The notes: generated by a model from the sequence alone, not told the origin. Positions 54,037 through 64,000 are shown, counted from the first letter of the stretch. The stretch is 64,000 bases of DNA from Chitinophaga ginsengisoli (GCF_003014595.1 NZ_PYGK01000002.1:267315-331314), one strand, 5' to 3'. Numbers and translations: made by a program.

Positions 54037-55079
54037 GCAAACTGCTGAACCTTTCATTAAAAAGATTCATGATCTACGCCGGACTGGTACTCGTATGCAG
54101 TATCCCGGTCTATTATTTCATCCTCAGTAAACTATGGCATCACGAGCTGGATGAACATCATATAGCACTCACACCGGCAGCAGGAAGAGAAGACCGCTAC
54201 CTGATCATCATGATTGTCACCATGCTCACCATGTTGTTCTTCCTCATGCTGATAATCGGCTTTGTGCTGATCAACAGGCGGATCTCCAAACGCTTATGGC
54301 AGCCTTTTTATAACAGCCTGGCAAAGATCAAGAGCTTTAACCTGGATCAACAGCAAACAGTAGTTTTTGAAGATACAGACATCAATGAATTTGCAGAACT
54401 GAACCAAAGCCTCAATAAACTGATCGCCGGTAACATCGCTGTGTATAAGCAACAGAAAGAATTTGCCGACAATGCCTCACATGAACTGCAGACGCCATTG
54501 GCCATTATACAATCCAAACTGGACCTCTTACTGCAAAGCAAACTGCTGACAGATGATCAGTATGAGCTGATTGAAGACGCTAATAAGGCATTGTCAAGAG
54601 TAGCCCGCATTAATAAGAACCTCTTACTGCTGACTAAAATAGAGAACAGCCAGTTCATGGACCGGGAGCTCATCGACCTATCAGGACTACTGGAAAGTAC
54701 ACTGAGCGCCTTCTCTCATTTCTCAGAAAACAAAGACCTGGTACTAAAAAGAGATATTCCACCGGGAATAACAATAGAAGGCAATAAAATTCTTATTGAG
54801 ATCCTGCTCAATAACCTGATAACAAACGCTATCAGGTACACCGTCAATAAGGGTACTATCGCTATTACACTCTGTGATAAATATTTATCTGTTGCCAATT
54901 CAGCCACAGAAGCCTTACAAAACGACCAGTTATTCAAACGTTTTGGTACCACCACTTCTTCGATTACACGTGGTACAGGCCTTGGACTATCGCTGGTGAA
55001 GCAGATCAGCAGCAGGTATGGATGGAAGGTGGATTATACTTTTCATGATATGTACCATATCTTCTCCATACAATTCTAA
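54033..55079 (+). CDS. Sensor histidine kinase
   Basis: 348 residues. Two membrane helices (about 12-32 and 57-80) bracket a very short periplasmic segment, so the signal may be sensed in the membrane. The phospho-acceptor is H150 in NASHELQTPLAIIQSKLD, the N box is NNLITNAIRYT and the G2 box GTGLGLSL. Translationally coupled to the response regulator. The TonB receptor 53 bp downstream may be co-expressed. Confidence 0.92.
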   Translation: MSKLLNLSLKRFMIYAGLVLVCSIPVYYFILSKLWHHELDEHHIALTPAAGREDRYLIIMIVTMLTMLFFLMLIIGFVLINRRISKRLWQPFYNSLAKIKSFNLDQQQTVVFEDTDINEFAELNQSLNKLIAGNIAVYKQQKEFADNASHELQTPLAIIQSKLDLLLQSKLLTDDQYELIEDANKALSRVARINKNLLLLTKIENSQFMDRELIDLSGLLESTLSAFSHFSENKDLVLKRDIPPGITIEGNKILIEILLNNLITNAIRYTVNKGTIAITLCDKYLSVANSATEALQNDQLFKRFGTTTSSITRGTGLGLSLVKQISSRYGWKVDYTFHDMYHIFSIQF

Positions 55080-55132
55080 CTTTAGATTTCCTTTCGAATC
55101 AGGTAGTAACTATGCGGAAATAAACCTACTGC

Positions 55133-57532
55133 ATGAAAGGAAAATTGTTCCTCCATATTCTGTTATTGTTTGTAATCGCTGTAGCAAAAGCACAATCTCC
55201 TAAAGTCATCGTCACAGGTGTCGTAAAAGATGCTGCAGGTAAAAACCCGCTATCATTTGTCAGTGTTACACTCAAAACCCGGAATAGCGCCTTTATTGCG
55301 GGTACTATTACCGGCGATGATGGCCGCTTCTCTTTGCCGGATATCAACAGTGGTAATTACCTGTTGGTGTTCTCTTATATCGGTTATCAGCCCAGGATTG
55401 AACAGTTCAATGTAGGACAACTGAGTAAGTACCAGGATATAGGAAATATTGCACTGACCCAGGATCCAAAATCACTCAATGAAGTGACCGTCACCGGCAG
55501 ACAGGAAGAGGTCAGAATGGACAAAAAGACCTTCAATGTAGCTGCCAATATCAGTCAGGCGGGAGGCTCTGTACTGGAAGCCATGAAAAACCTTCCGGGT
55601 GTTACTACCCAGGATGGACAGGTATTGCTGAGAGGTAGCAATAAAGTGATGATCATGATAGATGGCAGGCAAACCGCACTGACCGGCTTCGGAAGTCAGA
55701 CAAGCCTGGACAACATCCCTGCTTCTGCCATCGAAAAGATAGAGATCATTAATAATCCATCTTCAAAATATGATGCCAATGGCAATGCCGGTATTATCAA
55801 TATCATCTACAAGAAAGAAAAGAAAGAGGGATTTAATGGTAAGATCGGTCTTAGCGGCGGCTTAGGTGCCCTATGGGTAAAAAAGGAGAATTACCCGACC
55901 ATCAGGCCTCAATACGAGCGTACGCCCAAGATCAACCCATCCCTGTCATTGAACTACCGGAAGAACAAAATTAACTGGTTCCTCCTGGCGGATGATCTTT
56001 ATACCAAAACACTGAATAAAAACGAATTTGTAGACCGGTTCTATAATAATGGTGATACAGTAAAACAACAAACCAAAAGGAACAGGACAACCAACTTTTC
56101 TACAGTAAAAACAGGCCTGGACTGGGCTGTCAACAGCGACAATATCATTACTGTATCCGGCCTGTTTGGCACTGAAAAGATCCTTGACAGGGGTGATGAA
56201 CCTTTCTTCAATGGCAGCCTATCTGAAAGACAACGCCTATGGCAGTTCCTGGAAGATGAGTTGAAAACGACCGCTACTTTCTCCGCCAACTGGCAGCATA
56301 GTTTCAAAGAACCCGGCAGAACGCTCAACGTAGGACTGAATGCTACTTTCCACCGGGAAAATGAGAAATACTTCTTTACGAATATAATGCCTGAATATAC
56401 CGGCCTCGATTCATTCAGAGTCCTGTCTGACGAACATGTCACCGACCTGAATATCGACTATGTACACCCTTTGAAACATGGCCGTTTTGAAGGCGGACTG
56501 AAGTTCCGGTACCGGTATATTCCCGTGAATATGGACTTCAAACCAGGCCTCCATTCCGTACTGGACGTGAGTGCCGGCGGCTGGGCGAAGTATAAGGAAA
56601 CAATTCCCGCGCTGTATGGCAATTACGTATATGAGAGCAACAAGGTCGAGATAGAAGCCGGCCTGCGGATTGAATATGTGGACCTGTCGTACCAGGTCAA
56701 TCCGACTCATCCTACTTACAAAAGCGATGGATACAATTATACACAGCCATTTCCAAACCTACGACTGGCTTACAAGCTGTCTGGCAATAATAAGTTGTCA
56801 TTTTTCTACAACCGCAGGGTAGACAGGCCTAACGAAGGTGACATCCGCATTTTCCCGAAGTATGATGATGCGGAGATCATCAAGGTTGGTAATCCTGCCC
56901 TGCGTCCTCAATTCACGAATACCTTTGAACTGGGCGATAAGACCAGCTGGAACAACGGCTACCTGTTCTCATCCGTTTATCACAAACGGATGAATGCCAC
57001 CATCACCAGGATTGCCAGTACCGTTCCAGGCAGCACGCTGATCTATAACATCTTCCAGAATGCCGGCAAGAGCTATAATACCGGTATTGAACTGGTCATC
57101 TCCCAGAAGGTATCCAATTGGGCGACGTTCAACCTGAATCTGAACGGCTACAGGAATATCATTGACTCCTTCTCTGTGGTGAATAAATACCCGGTTGAGA
57201 ATGTGTTCAGTGCTTCCAGGCAGGATCTCTATTCCGGCAACATCAAGCTGAACGGTCAGTTCCATTTCCCCAGACAGGTAGAAGCGCAACTGACAGCTAT
57301 TTACCAGGCGCCAGATCTCGTGCCACAGGGAAAGACCTTCGCCCGTTTTGGTGTGGACGCCGGTATTAAAAAAGGCATTCAGCAGGGTAAAGGCGAGATC
57401 TTCATGAATGCAACAGATATTGCCAATACACTGCGGATAAAAAAGGAGATCAAAGGAACGGATTTCCGGTATACCAGTGTTGACTACAATGAGACACAGG
57501 TGATCCGCATAGGATATAGTTATAAGTTCTGA
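55133..57532 (+). CDS. TonB-dependent receptor-like outer-membrane protein
   Basis: 799 residues. Signal peptide (MKGKLFLHILLLFVIAVAKA), a carboxypeptidase-regulatory-like domain (about 24-105), a plug domain (VTVTGRQEEVRMDKKTFNV, then IEKIEIINNPSSKYDANGNAGIINI), and a C-terminal outer-membrane barrel ending in the aromatic YSYKF. It is not a SusC, since no SusD-like gene follows. The family is often induced with two-component systems of the preceding type. Ligand unknown. Confidence 0.9.
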   Translation: MKGKLFLHILLLFVIAVAKAQSPKVIVTGVVKDAAGKNPLSFVSVTLKTRNSAFIAGTITGDDGRFSLPDINSGNYLLVFSYIGYQPRIEQFNVGQLSKYQDIGNIALTQDPKSLNEVTVTGRQEEVRMDKKTFNVAANISQAGGSVLEAMKNLPGVTTQDGQVLLRGSNKVMIMIDGRQTALTGFGSQTSLDNIPASAIEKIEIINNPSSKYDANGNAGIINIIYKKEKKEGFNGKIGLSGGLGALWVKKENYPTIRPQYERTPKINPSLSLNYRKNKINWFLLADDLYTKTLNKNEFVDRFYNNGDTVKQQTKRNRTTNFSTVKTGLDWAVNSDNIITVSGLFGTEKILDRGDEPFFNGSLSERQRLWQFLEDELKTTATFSANWQHSFKEPGRTLNVGLNATFHRENEKYFFTNIMPEYTGLDSFRVLSDEHVTDLNIDYVHPLKHGRFEGGLKFRYRYIPVNMDFKPGLHSVLDVSAGGWAKYKETIPALYGNYVYESNKVEIEAGLRIEYVDLSYQVNPTHPTYKSDGYNYTQPFPNLRLAYKLSGNNKLSFFYNRRVDRPNEGDIRIFPKYDDAEIIKVGNPALRPQFTNTFELGDKTSWNNGYLFSSVYHKRMNATITRIASTVPGSTLIYNIFQNAGKSYNTGIELVISQKVSNWATFNLNLNGYRNIIDSFSVVNKYPVENVFSASRQDLYSGNIKLNGQFHFPRQVEAQLTAIYQAPDLVPQGKTFARFGVDAGIKKGIQQGKGEIFMNATDIANTLRIKKEIKGTDFRYTSVDYNETQVIRIGYSYKF

Positions 57533-57551
57533 TGACCGGACATCGTACCGC

Positions 57552-57584
57552 TTTGCCATAATGTGTCGCGATTGCCTATTTTTG
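57552..57584 (+). promoter_or_regulatory. Candidate housekeeping promoter before sbcD
   Basis: TTTG (57552-57555), 21 bases, TATTTTTG (57577-57584), close to the Bacteroidota -33/-7 layout. The terminator hairpin downstream would have to be read through. Confidence 0.3.
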
Positions 57585-57595
57585 CAGATAGGTCA

Positions 57596-57631
57596 GATTA
57601 CGCAGCGCAGATCTGCTGCGTAATCTCTTTT
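57596..57631 (+). terminator. Terminator of the TonB receptor gene
   Basis: GATTACGCAGC (57596-57606) pairs with GCTGCGTAATC (57615-57625), followed by TCTTTT. Confidence 0.75.
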
Positions 57632-57638
57632 ATCTTTG
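57631..57638 (+). promoter_or_regulatory. Candidate -7 box of sbcD
   Basis: TATCTTTG is a perfect TAnnTTTG 13 bp before the ATG, which would give a very short leader. No -33 element is obvious. Confidence 0.4.
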
Positions 57639-57651
57639 CAAAAAATATCTG

Positions 57652-58896
57652 ATGAAAATATTGCATACTGCGGACTGGCATATCGGGCAAACCTTTTATC
57701 AGTATGACAGAACGTACGAGCACCAGCAATTTCTGAACTGGCTGGTGGATACCATTAAGGAAAAAGACATTGAGCTGTTGATCATCAGTGGTGACGTGTT
57801 CGACGTAGCAAATCCTGCTGCGGGTTCCATTAAACTATTTTACTCCTTTCTGAATAGAGCCGTAAAGGCACAACCTGACCTGCAGATCATCATCACAGCA
57901 GGTAATCATGACTCCGCTGCCCGGCTGGAAGCGCCCAAGCCCCTGCTGGAATCCTCCAATATTCATATTGTCGGCATGATAGAGCGCCGGGAAGATGGGA
58001 GCATCGATTATGAAAAGATGATCATCCCGGTGAAAGACAAACAGGGAAATACCGCTCTCTGGTGCCTGGCCATCCCCTTCCTGCGCATGGGCGACTATCC
58101 CGCAGTAGCGGAAAGCGCTACGCTGTATGCAGATGGCGTATCGGCCCTGTATAAGGAAGCCTACGAATATGCGCTGACAAAAAAACAGAACGGTCAGGGT
58201 ATCATCGCCATGGCGCACCTGCACACACTGGATGCCGAACTGTCGGACCACGACAAGACGGAAAGAGTCATCATGGGAGGAATAGAATTTGTACCGGCAA
58301 AAGCCTTTCATGAAGACATCCTCTATACAGCTTTAGGACACATACATAAGGCCCAGAAAATCGGCGGAAAAGAAAATATACGCTATAGTGGCAGTCCACT
58401 ACCGATGTCATTCTCCGAAATGAATTACCGGCACCAGGTAGTCACCTTCGATATTACAGCAGGTAAGATCGGCGATATTGAGCTGTGTGAAATACCTGTT
58501 ACCACAGCGCTGCTCCGCGTACCAGCCAAACCGCAGCCACTGCCGGAAGTATTGGAACAGCTGTCACAACTGCCAGAGGCGGGAGAAGATATCGATATCG
58601 CCCCCTACCTGGAGGTGCGGGTATTGCTGGAAGGACCTGAACCGGCCCTGCGTCATAAGGTGGAGACTGCGCTGGCCGGCAGGCATGCGCGGCTGGCCAG
58701 GATAGACGTGAGGTACCCGTCGGGAGAAACAGACGATGAAGCAGAAACCGGCATCAGCGCCAATCAGCTGCACGAATTGAATCCGCTGGACGTTTTTAAG
58801 CAGATCTACAGGACCGGTTACAACAGCGAGACACCGGAAGAACTGGTTACCCTGTTCAACCAGGTATTACAGGAAATCACCACAAAAGAGCAGTAA
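57652..58896 (+). CDS. sbcD: Exonuclease SbcCD, nuclease subunit
   Basis: 414 residues. Metallophosphatase motifs run in order: ILHTADWHIGQTF, ISGDVFDVANP, ITAGNHDSAAR, MAHLHT and YTALGHIHKAQ. A C-terminal capping domain follows. With SbcC it cleaves hairpins and DNA ends, which matters in a genome with many long inverted repeats such as those in this window. SbcC starts 5 bp after its stop. Confidence 0.95.
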   Translation: MKILHTADWHIGQTFYQYDRTYEHQQFLNWLVDTIKEKDIELLIISGDVFDVANPAAGSIKLFYSFLNRAVKAQPDLQIIITAGNHDSAARLEAPKPLLESSNIHIVGMIERREDGSIDYEKMIIPVKDKQGNTALWCLAIPFLRMGDYPAVAESATLYADGVSALYKEAYEYALTKKQNGQGIIAMAHLHTLDAELSDHDKTERVIMGGIEFVPAKAFHEDILYTALGHIHKAQKIGGKENIRYSGSPLPMSFSEMNYRHQVVTFDITAGKIGDIELCEIPVTTALLRVPAKPQPLPEVLEQLSQLPEAGEDIDIAPYLEVRVLLEGPEPALRHKVETALAGRHARLARIDVRYPSGETDDEAETGISANQLHELNPLDVFKQIYRTGYNSETPEELVTLFNQVLQEITTKEQ

Positions 58897-58900
58897 GCGC

Positions 58901-61900
58901 ATGAGAATATTAGCCATTCGTTTTAAGAACCTGGCCTCACTGGAAGACACCAACGAAATAGATTTCACCAAGGAACCACTTAGTCAGGCGGGTATCTTCG
59001 CGATTACCGGGCCTACAGGCGCAGGCAAATCCACCTTGCTGGACGCTCTATGCCTGGCGCTCTATGCCAAGACCCCACGTTACCAGCAGGCCAAAGAAAC
59101 CGGTATCGAGATACAGGACCTGGCAGGCAATAAACTGAACCAGGGCGATATCAGAGGCATCCTGCGCGACGGTACAGCAGACGGATTTGCAGAAGTGGAA
59201 TTTGCCGGCACCGATGGTAACAACTATAAGGCTACCTGGTCCGTCAAAAGGGCCCGCAATAAAATAGACGGGAACCTGCAGACAGACACGGTAGACCTCT
59301 TCAACCTTACTACCAATATCCCTGTTCCCGGGAAAAAGACAGAAACGCTGAAAGAGATAGAACGGCTGGTAGGACTGAACTTCGAACAGTTCACCCGTTC
59401 CGTGCTACTGGCACAGGGCGAATTCACCGCCTTTTTGAAGGCAGACAAGGATGCCAAGGCATCCCTGCTGGAGAAACTGACCGGTACTGATATCTATTCA
59501 GAAATTTCCCGGACTGTATTCGATAAATATAAAGAGGCTGACCAGGACCTCAAAAACCTGAAACAGCAGGTAGCGGGCATTGTCAGTCTTACGGAAGAAC
59601 AACAACAAGCACTGAATGCTCAACGCGAAGATTTGCTGCAAAAGACAGAAGAGCAGGAAAAGATCCTTGCCGGTCTGACTAACGAGATCAACTGGCACCA
59701 GTCGCTCGCAGTCCTGACCGCAAACAGGGACCAGGCAGCACAGCATTATCAGCAAGCATTGACTGCCATGGAAAATGCAGGCGAAAGGATCCGCACCTTT
59801 ACCCTGGTAGAAAATGTGCAGCCGGCAAGAGGACTGATCACAGCCAAACAGGCATCGGCCGCTCAGCTGACGGATAAATCTGCTGCCTTACAGGAACTGG
59901 CTTCCCATATACAACATACCACAGAAAGCCATCAGATAGCCCTTAAACAGCTGGATCTTGCTAACCTGGAGCTATCGGCCAGACAGCAGGAAACCCTGCG
60001 TTATCAGCCCGATATTGACAGGGCCAAGGCGTTGGATACCCTGATCATTGAAAAGGGTAAACAGGTAACAACAGCAGAAGCGGAAACAGCTGCCGCGCAA
60101 CAACAACACAACGCACACCTGGAAGCGCTGGTAAAGAAGGAACAGGAGATCGATACGGTCAACGCAGGTATCGCCAGACTGGAAGACTGGCAGAGAGAGC
60201 ATGTGAGCAGGCAGGATATTGCGGAGAATATTATTGAGATCACTACCCAGCTGGGCCATGCATCCAAATGGCTGCCCATGCAGCAACGACTGCTGGAAAA
60301 TCAGCAGGCTACCACAGCATTCATTGCTGAAACAGATAAAACGATCACTAGCCTGCAGGAGCAGGTATCCAAATATCAGCAGCAAGGAACGACATTACAC
60401 ACAGCTTACACGCAGCTGAACACGACACTGGCAGCTATCCCCTTTGCTGATATAAAAGCAAAAGAAAGCAGTCTGGCCACCAGCATCCGTGAAGCTGATG
60501 CCGCCAGGGCACACTGGGCACTGCTCTTTACCAATCTGCGGGAAAAGGAACACACCACCCGGCAGTATGATACCTGCCGGCAGGAACTGACCACAAAGAC
60601 CAGCACACTGCAGGAGAAGCAGGAACAACTGAAAGAAGCACAGACAAAGAAAGAACTGGCAGACAAACTCTTTCACCAGGCAAGACTGCAGGTGGCGGAG
60701 AATGTGGAATCCCTGCGTGCGCAACTCATACCCGGCGAACCTTGCCCTGTGTGCGGCAGCAAGGAACATCCCTTCGCTGCAGAAAATCCGCTTGCGCATA
60801 CCATCCTGAAAGGGCTGGAAGAAGAAAGCCTGGCAGCTAACAGTGCATATAACACCCTTTCCGGTGAGATCAGCAGCCTGACGCAGTTGATCAACAGGTT
60901 ACAACAGGAAACCGCTACACATGAAAAGGCCCTGGCAGACAGAGCACAACAGATAAGCGCCCAAGAACAGCAATGGCTGTCATTTCAGCTCGCTGCAACA
61001 AGCGCCACAGTACCCGCCACAGAACGGGCCGCATGGCTGGATGCACAGGTACAACAGTTATTATCCGCACAACGCGAGAACAATACACAACTAGCATCTT
61101 ATGAAGAAAAAAAGCGGGAAGCAGATCAGGTAAAACTGCAACTGGATACATTGAACAGTAACCTGTCGACTACCAGCGAGCAGCTGAAAGATAAACAGTG
61201 GGAAAAGACCAGCAAACAGGAGGCGCAGGTGCAGATCCAACAACAGCTGGATAACATTACACAGGACTTACAGGTAATGACAGAACTGCTGGCGCCTTAC
61301 TTCAATAATCCTGTATGGATAGATAACTGGAAAAAGGACCCACAGGGATTTGATGACAGCATCCGCTCCTTCGCTAAACGCTGGAAAGAAAATGTGCAGG
61401 CTATTACCGATAATAACCAGCAACTCAAAGTACTACAATCCGCCTTGGGCGAAATGCGCAGACAGGCGCCGGCTATTGCTGCAGACGTCACAAATAAGAT
61501 CAATGCCCAAACTAGCCTTACCGACCAGTTACAGACACTCGCCAACGAAAGGAAAACACTGCTGAACGGTGATGATGTCAACGTCTTTGAAACCAGGCTC
61601 AGACAGGCCAGCCACACAGCTACCACTGTACGGCAAACAGCACATGAAACCGTAACGGCCCTGAAAGACGAGTTGCTTACCTATACTACCACTAAAACAC
61701 AGACGGAGAAAGATATCACCTCACTTAAAAGTAATATCGAAAAACAGCAACAGGAGATTGCCGCATGGATCGCAACCTATGCCTCAGAACATGACATGGC
61801 GCTTTCTGAAGAGGAACTGACACAACTCCTCAGCTACTCCACCACCTGGATAGATAAGGAAAGGAAAGACATCCAGGCTATCCGGCAGGCGGTTACTGCC

Positions 61901-62635
61901 AGCAAGGCCACTCTTGATGAAAGGACCCTGCAGGTAACCAATCACACCAACAAACGTATGAGCGATCGCTCACTGGAAGCAATAACAACACTTTCAGACG
62001 ATACACGTAAACTACTGAGAGAAATCACTAACGACAAAAATAACATTGAATACCAACTGCGGCAGGATGCAGAAAACAAATCAAAGATCGGTGGCCTGCA
62101 GGCGGCGATCACTGCCAAAACTGCCATACATGAAAACTGGAGCAAGCTGAATGAACTGATCGGATCAGCAGACGGTAAAAAGTTCAGGCAGATCGCGCAG
62201 GAATACACGCTGGACATGCTGCTGGGATATGCCAATATGCATCTGCAGATGCTGACCAGTCGTTATAAACTGCTGAGAATCCCCGGTAACCTTGGATTAC
62301 AGGTGTTAGATAAAGACATGGGCAACGAACTGCGGACCGTATTCTCTCTCTCCGGAGGAGAGTCCTTCCTGGTATCCCTCGCGCTTGCATTGGGCCTGGC
62401 ATCACTGTCATCCAGCAAGATGAAAGTAGAATCACTCTTTATTGATGAAGGTTTTGGCGCACTCGATCCTGATACCCTCAACGTAGCAGTAGATGCCCTG
62501 GAACGCCTGCACAACCAGGGACGTAAAGTAGGCGTGATCTCTCACGTACAGGAAATGACAGAGCGCATACCTACGCAGATCAAGGTGATCAGACTGGCGA
62601 ATGGGAAGAGTAAAGTGGAAGTGGTGGGCGGCTAG
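58901..62635 (+). CDS. sbcC: Exonuclease SbcCD, ATPase subunit
   Basis: 1244 residues. Walker A GPTGAGKSTLLDAL lies near 40. Two long coiled coils surround the zinc hook CPVC (C615 and C618), very close to the middle of the protein. The C-terminal signature LSGGESFLVSLALALGLA and Walker B SLFIDEGFGALD follow. It works as a dimer with SbcD to tether and process DNA ends. Its TAG stop overlaps the stop of the convergent acyltransferase in a shared CTAG. Confidence 0.95.
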   Translation: MRILAIRFKNLASLEDTNEIDFTKEPLSQAGIFAITGPTGAGKSTLLDALCLALYAKTPRYQQAKETGIEIQDLAGNKLNQGDIRGILRDGTADGFAEVEFAGTDGNNYKATWSVKRARNKIDGNLQTDTVDLFNLTTNIPVPGKKTETLKEIERLVGLNFEQFTRSVLLAQGEFTAFLKADKDAKASLLEKLTGTDIYSEISRTVFDKYKEADQDLKNLKQQVAGIVSLTEEQQQALNAQREDLLQKTEEQEKILAGLTNEINWHQSLAVLTANRDQAAQHYQQALTAMENAGERIRTFTLVENVQPARGLITAKQASAAQLTDKSAALQELASHIQHTTESHQIALKQLDLANLELSARQQETLRYQPDIDRAKALDTLIIEKGKQVTTAEAETAAAQQQHNAHLEALVKKEQEIDTVNAGIARLEDWQREHVSRQDIAENIIEITTQLGHASKWLPMQQRLLENQQATTAFIAETDKTITSLQEQVSKYQQQGTTLHTAYTQLNTTLAAIPFADIKAKESSLATSIREADAARAHWALLFTNLREKEHTTRQYDTCRQELTTKTSTLQEKQEQLKEAQTKKELADKLFHQARLQVAENVESLRAQLIPGEPCPVCGSKEHPFAAENPLAHTILKGLEEESLAANSAYNTLSGEISSLTQLINRLQQETATHEKALADRAQQISAQEQQWLSFQLAATSATVPATERAAWLDAQVQQLLSAQRENNTQLASYEEKKREADQVKLQLDTLNSNLSTTSEQLKDKQWEKTSKQEAQVQIQQQLDNITQDLQVMTELLAPYFNNPVWIDNWKKDPQGFDDSIRSFAKRWKENVQAITDNNQQLKVLQSALGEMRRQAPAIAADVTNKINAQTSLTDQLQTLANERKTLLNGDDVNVFETRLRQASHTATTVRQTAHETVTALKDELLTYTTTKTQTEKDITSLKSNIEKQQQEIAAWIATYASEHDMALSEEELTQLLSYSTTWIDKERKDIQAIRQAVTASKATLDERTLQVTNHTNKRMSDRSLEAITTLSDDTRKLLREITNDKNNIEYQLRQDAENKSKIGGLQAAITAKTAIHENWSKLNELIGSADGKKFRQIAQEYTLDMLLGYANMHLQMLTSRYKLLRIPGNLGLQVLDKDMGNELRTVFSLSGGESFLVSLALALGLASLSSSKMKVESLFIDEGFGALDPDTLNVAVDALERLHNQGRKVGVISHVQEMTERIPTQIKVIRLANGKSKVEVVGG

Positions 62636-63522
62636 GATTCCCTCCGCTCCCACTGCTTATGCGTCCATAGCCAGTATTCCGGCGCATGCATGATATCGTG
62701 TTCGAGATACCAGGCAAAGGTCCTGGTGATCTCATATGACTCCACATCCGCAGGATCTTCCGTGATGAGGGAGAAGTAAACATCCCATCCCCTTCCGGTT
62801 GTACGTTTCCTTACTGAGGCATAAATAACCACAGCATCCAGCGACTTAGCCAGCTGCTCTGCGCCGGTAAATAACCCTGTCAGCTGATGCAGAAAGTCTG
62901 TTTCATACTTTGGCCTTACAGACGGCGATTGGTCTGCAATGAAAATATAAGCATTGGGGTGATCGCGGTGTGACAGCATGAAACGCGCCGTCTCATTGAT
63001 AGCCAGCAACTTGATACCAAACCTTGAACGGATACGGTATAAGAGCTTGTTGATGAATTGGCTGGGTTCCGGCTTATACACCGCATATACGTCGAACGAA
63101 AGATATTTTGGCAAAATATTCAGGCACTCCCAATTGCCATAGTGTCCCAACACAATAATGATGTTCCGTCCCTCCTGGTGACAATGTTCCAACACTTCCG
63201 GATTATGAATATTGACCTGTTTGCGATGCGCTTCTTCTGATATGGACAACAACTGCAGTGTCTCTATCAACAGTTCACCTAAGTGCCTGTAAAAGAGTCT
63301 TGTAATGGCCTGTATCTGCCTGTAACTCCGCCTGGGAAAAGAACGGGAAAGATTCTGCACCACTACGTCATAGCGGTACCGTGTCACTTTGTACAGTGAC
63401 CAATACAGTAATTTCTGTAAAATTTTCAACATACCTGCAGGCAACAGGCTTACCAAATACACAAGAACAAATAACAACTCATAAAGCAGATTGCGGCGCC
63501 TGACCACAGTTGTATCTTTCAT
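62632..63522 (-). CDS. LpxL-like lysophospholipid acyltransferase
   Basis: 296 residues from ATG 63522 (MKDTTVVRRRNLLYEL). The frame opens at 63576, adding 18 residues without clear role. One N-terminal membrane anchor, then the catalytic LGHYGNWECLN (His and Glu of the HtrB-family motif), ADQSPS and a final EYWLWTHKQWERR, typical for late lipid A acyltransferases. It adds a secondary acyl chain to lipid A. Confidence 0.9.
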   Translation of the reverse strand: MKDTTVVRRRNLLYELLFVLVYLVSLLPAGMLKILQKLLYWSLYKVTRYRYDVVVQNLSRSFPRRSYRQIQAITRLFYRHLGELLIETLQLLSISEEAHRKQVNIHNPEVLEHCHQEGRNIIIVLGHYGNWECLNILPKYLSFDVYAVYKPEPSQFINKLLYRIRSRFGIKLLAINETARFMLSHRDHPNAYIFIADQSPSVRPKYETDFLHQLTGLFTGAEQLAKSLDAVVIYASVRKRTTGRGWDVYFSLITEDPADVESYEITRTFAWYLEHDIMHAPEYWLWTHKQWERRES

Positions 63523-63576
63523 TTCGTGGTGGGCAAGTCCTGCGGGTCTCTTCATAGAATTAGCAGCGTCATACAT

Positions 63577-64000
63577 AGGCAGTTTCTCTTTGACCTTTTG
63601 AGGGCTCTATACCGGGCATCCTCCCCATTTTTTAGCAATCATTGTCCGGATAATATCTATAATCCTGACAGTCCTTTAACGCAAATTTAGAACCGATTTA
63701 TATGAAATATCAAATCTTAACTTTTCTTTGCATGGAAGATGTACACCCGTTATAGTTATCATATTGAACATCAGCAGCAAGAATAAAAGACGCCAGACCT
63801 TACTATGAAAAAAAATGGGTAAAGGATGTTGTAAGAAATACCCATAGTGTATCGGAACTACTTACAGCGTGATGATCCTGAAGTAAATCTGAAGTAATTG
63901 CATGATTAACAAAACACAATAGGACTCCGCTAGGAGTCCCCTTGTTTGTAGCCCGGGGTGAAACTCCGGGGAACCAGATGTTTATATCAAACACAATTAA
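63577..64000. other. Non-coding right edge with hairpins
   Basis: No convincing gene. Two adjacent hairpins lie at 63922-63939 (GGACTCC, loop GCTA, GGAGTCC) and 63952-63970 (CCCGGGGT, loop GAA, ACTCCGGG with one G-T pair). The GC-rich paired structures in an AT-rich context recall REP-like repeats, though only one copy is visible. Confidence 0.45.

Noticed and set aside
62632..62635. Shared CTAG stop of convergent sbcC and acyltransferase
   Set aside because: A neat overlap, but convergent stops sharing a palindromic tetramer need no special explanation.
63803..63994. 63-codon frame at the right edge
   Set aside because: Covers the hairpins, has no family signature, and looks like chance coding in non-coding DNA.

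Overview
The window reads as a chromosomal segment of a Bacteroidota bacterium, most likely of the Chitinophaga type. The grounds are promoter -7 boxes of the TAnnTTTG form, few Shine-Dalgarno sequences, lipoprotein signals ending in Cys, a GntR regulator with a sugar-binding-protein-like C-terminus, a TonB-dependent receptor with an N-terminal carboxypeptidase-like domain, and a PfkB/Usp/Hsp20-rich stress region. No rRNA, tRNA, CRISPR array or intact insertion sequence was seen. The genus is inferred from memory, not from a search.

Layout. (1) 1-9.3 kb, minus strand: the distal part of an exopolysaccharide/capsule operon, in transcription order a 4,6-dehydratase-type membrane protein, a Wza-like export lipoprotein, a Wzc-like tyrosine kinase with a (Gly-Tyr)9 tail, a nucleotide-sugar dehydrogenase, WecB and a Wzx-type flippase that runs off the left edge. 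(2) 9.3-14.9 kb: a long non-coding upstream region with palindromes, a zinc-ribbon protein, three related small proteins of unknown function around a GntR regulator, a 30-bp perfect inverted repeat, and an ArsR-AHSA1-DoxX operon. (3) 14.9-21.8 kb: exported superoxide dismutase, ChrA and a ChrB-AraC fusion regulator, DUF4142, dodecin, AraC, a quinone-type oxidoreductase and YdcF. (4) 21.9-51.1 kb: a stress/energy island with PfkB, L,D-transpeptidase, a MacAB-like efflux system, M50-CBS protease, BON protein, glycogen debranching enzyme, four tandem-domain universal stress proteins, Hsp20, a receiver-Crp fusion regulator, PolX, a pyridoxamine-oxidase-like protein, two zinc alcohol dehydrogenases, a LOG protein and a P-type ATPase. 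It also holds decayed genes: a glycogen synthase fragment, an internally deleted PEP synthase, and a degenerate duplication of a Usp locus. (5) 51.1-64 kb: an LTA-synthase-like sulfatase, a two-component system, a TonB receptor, SbcD/SbcC and an LpxL-like acyltransferase.

The main finding concerns region 4. Eleven candidate promoters can be aligned on one layout: an FNR/CRP-like site ending in RTCAY, then exactly 22 bases, then a TAnnTTTG-like -7 element. Site-to-box distance matches a class II activator near -41.5. The genes concerned include pfkB, the L,D-transpeptidase, the BON/debranching operon, two single Usp genes, a Usp operon, Hsp20, a DUF2892 protein, a pyridoxamine-oxidase-like protein and the alcohol dehydrogenase/P-ATPase operon. 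A twelfth, near-perfect palindrome sits before the M50-CBS protease but without a good -7 box. The gene content resembles the DosR dormancy regulon of Mycobacterium tuberculosis. The receiver-cNMP-HTH protein at 34.8-35.9 kb is the obvious candidate regulator, by inference only.
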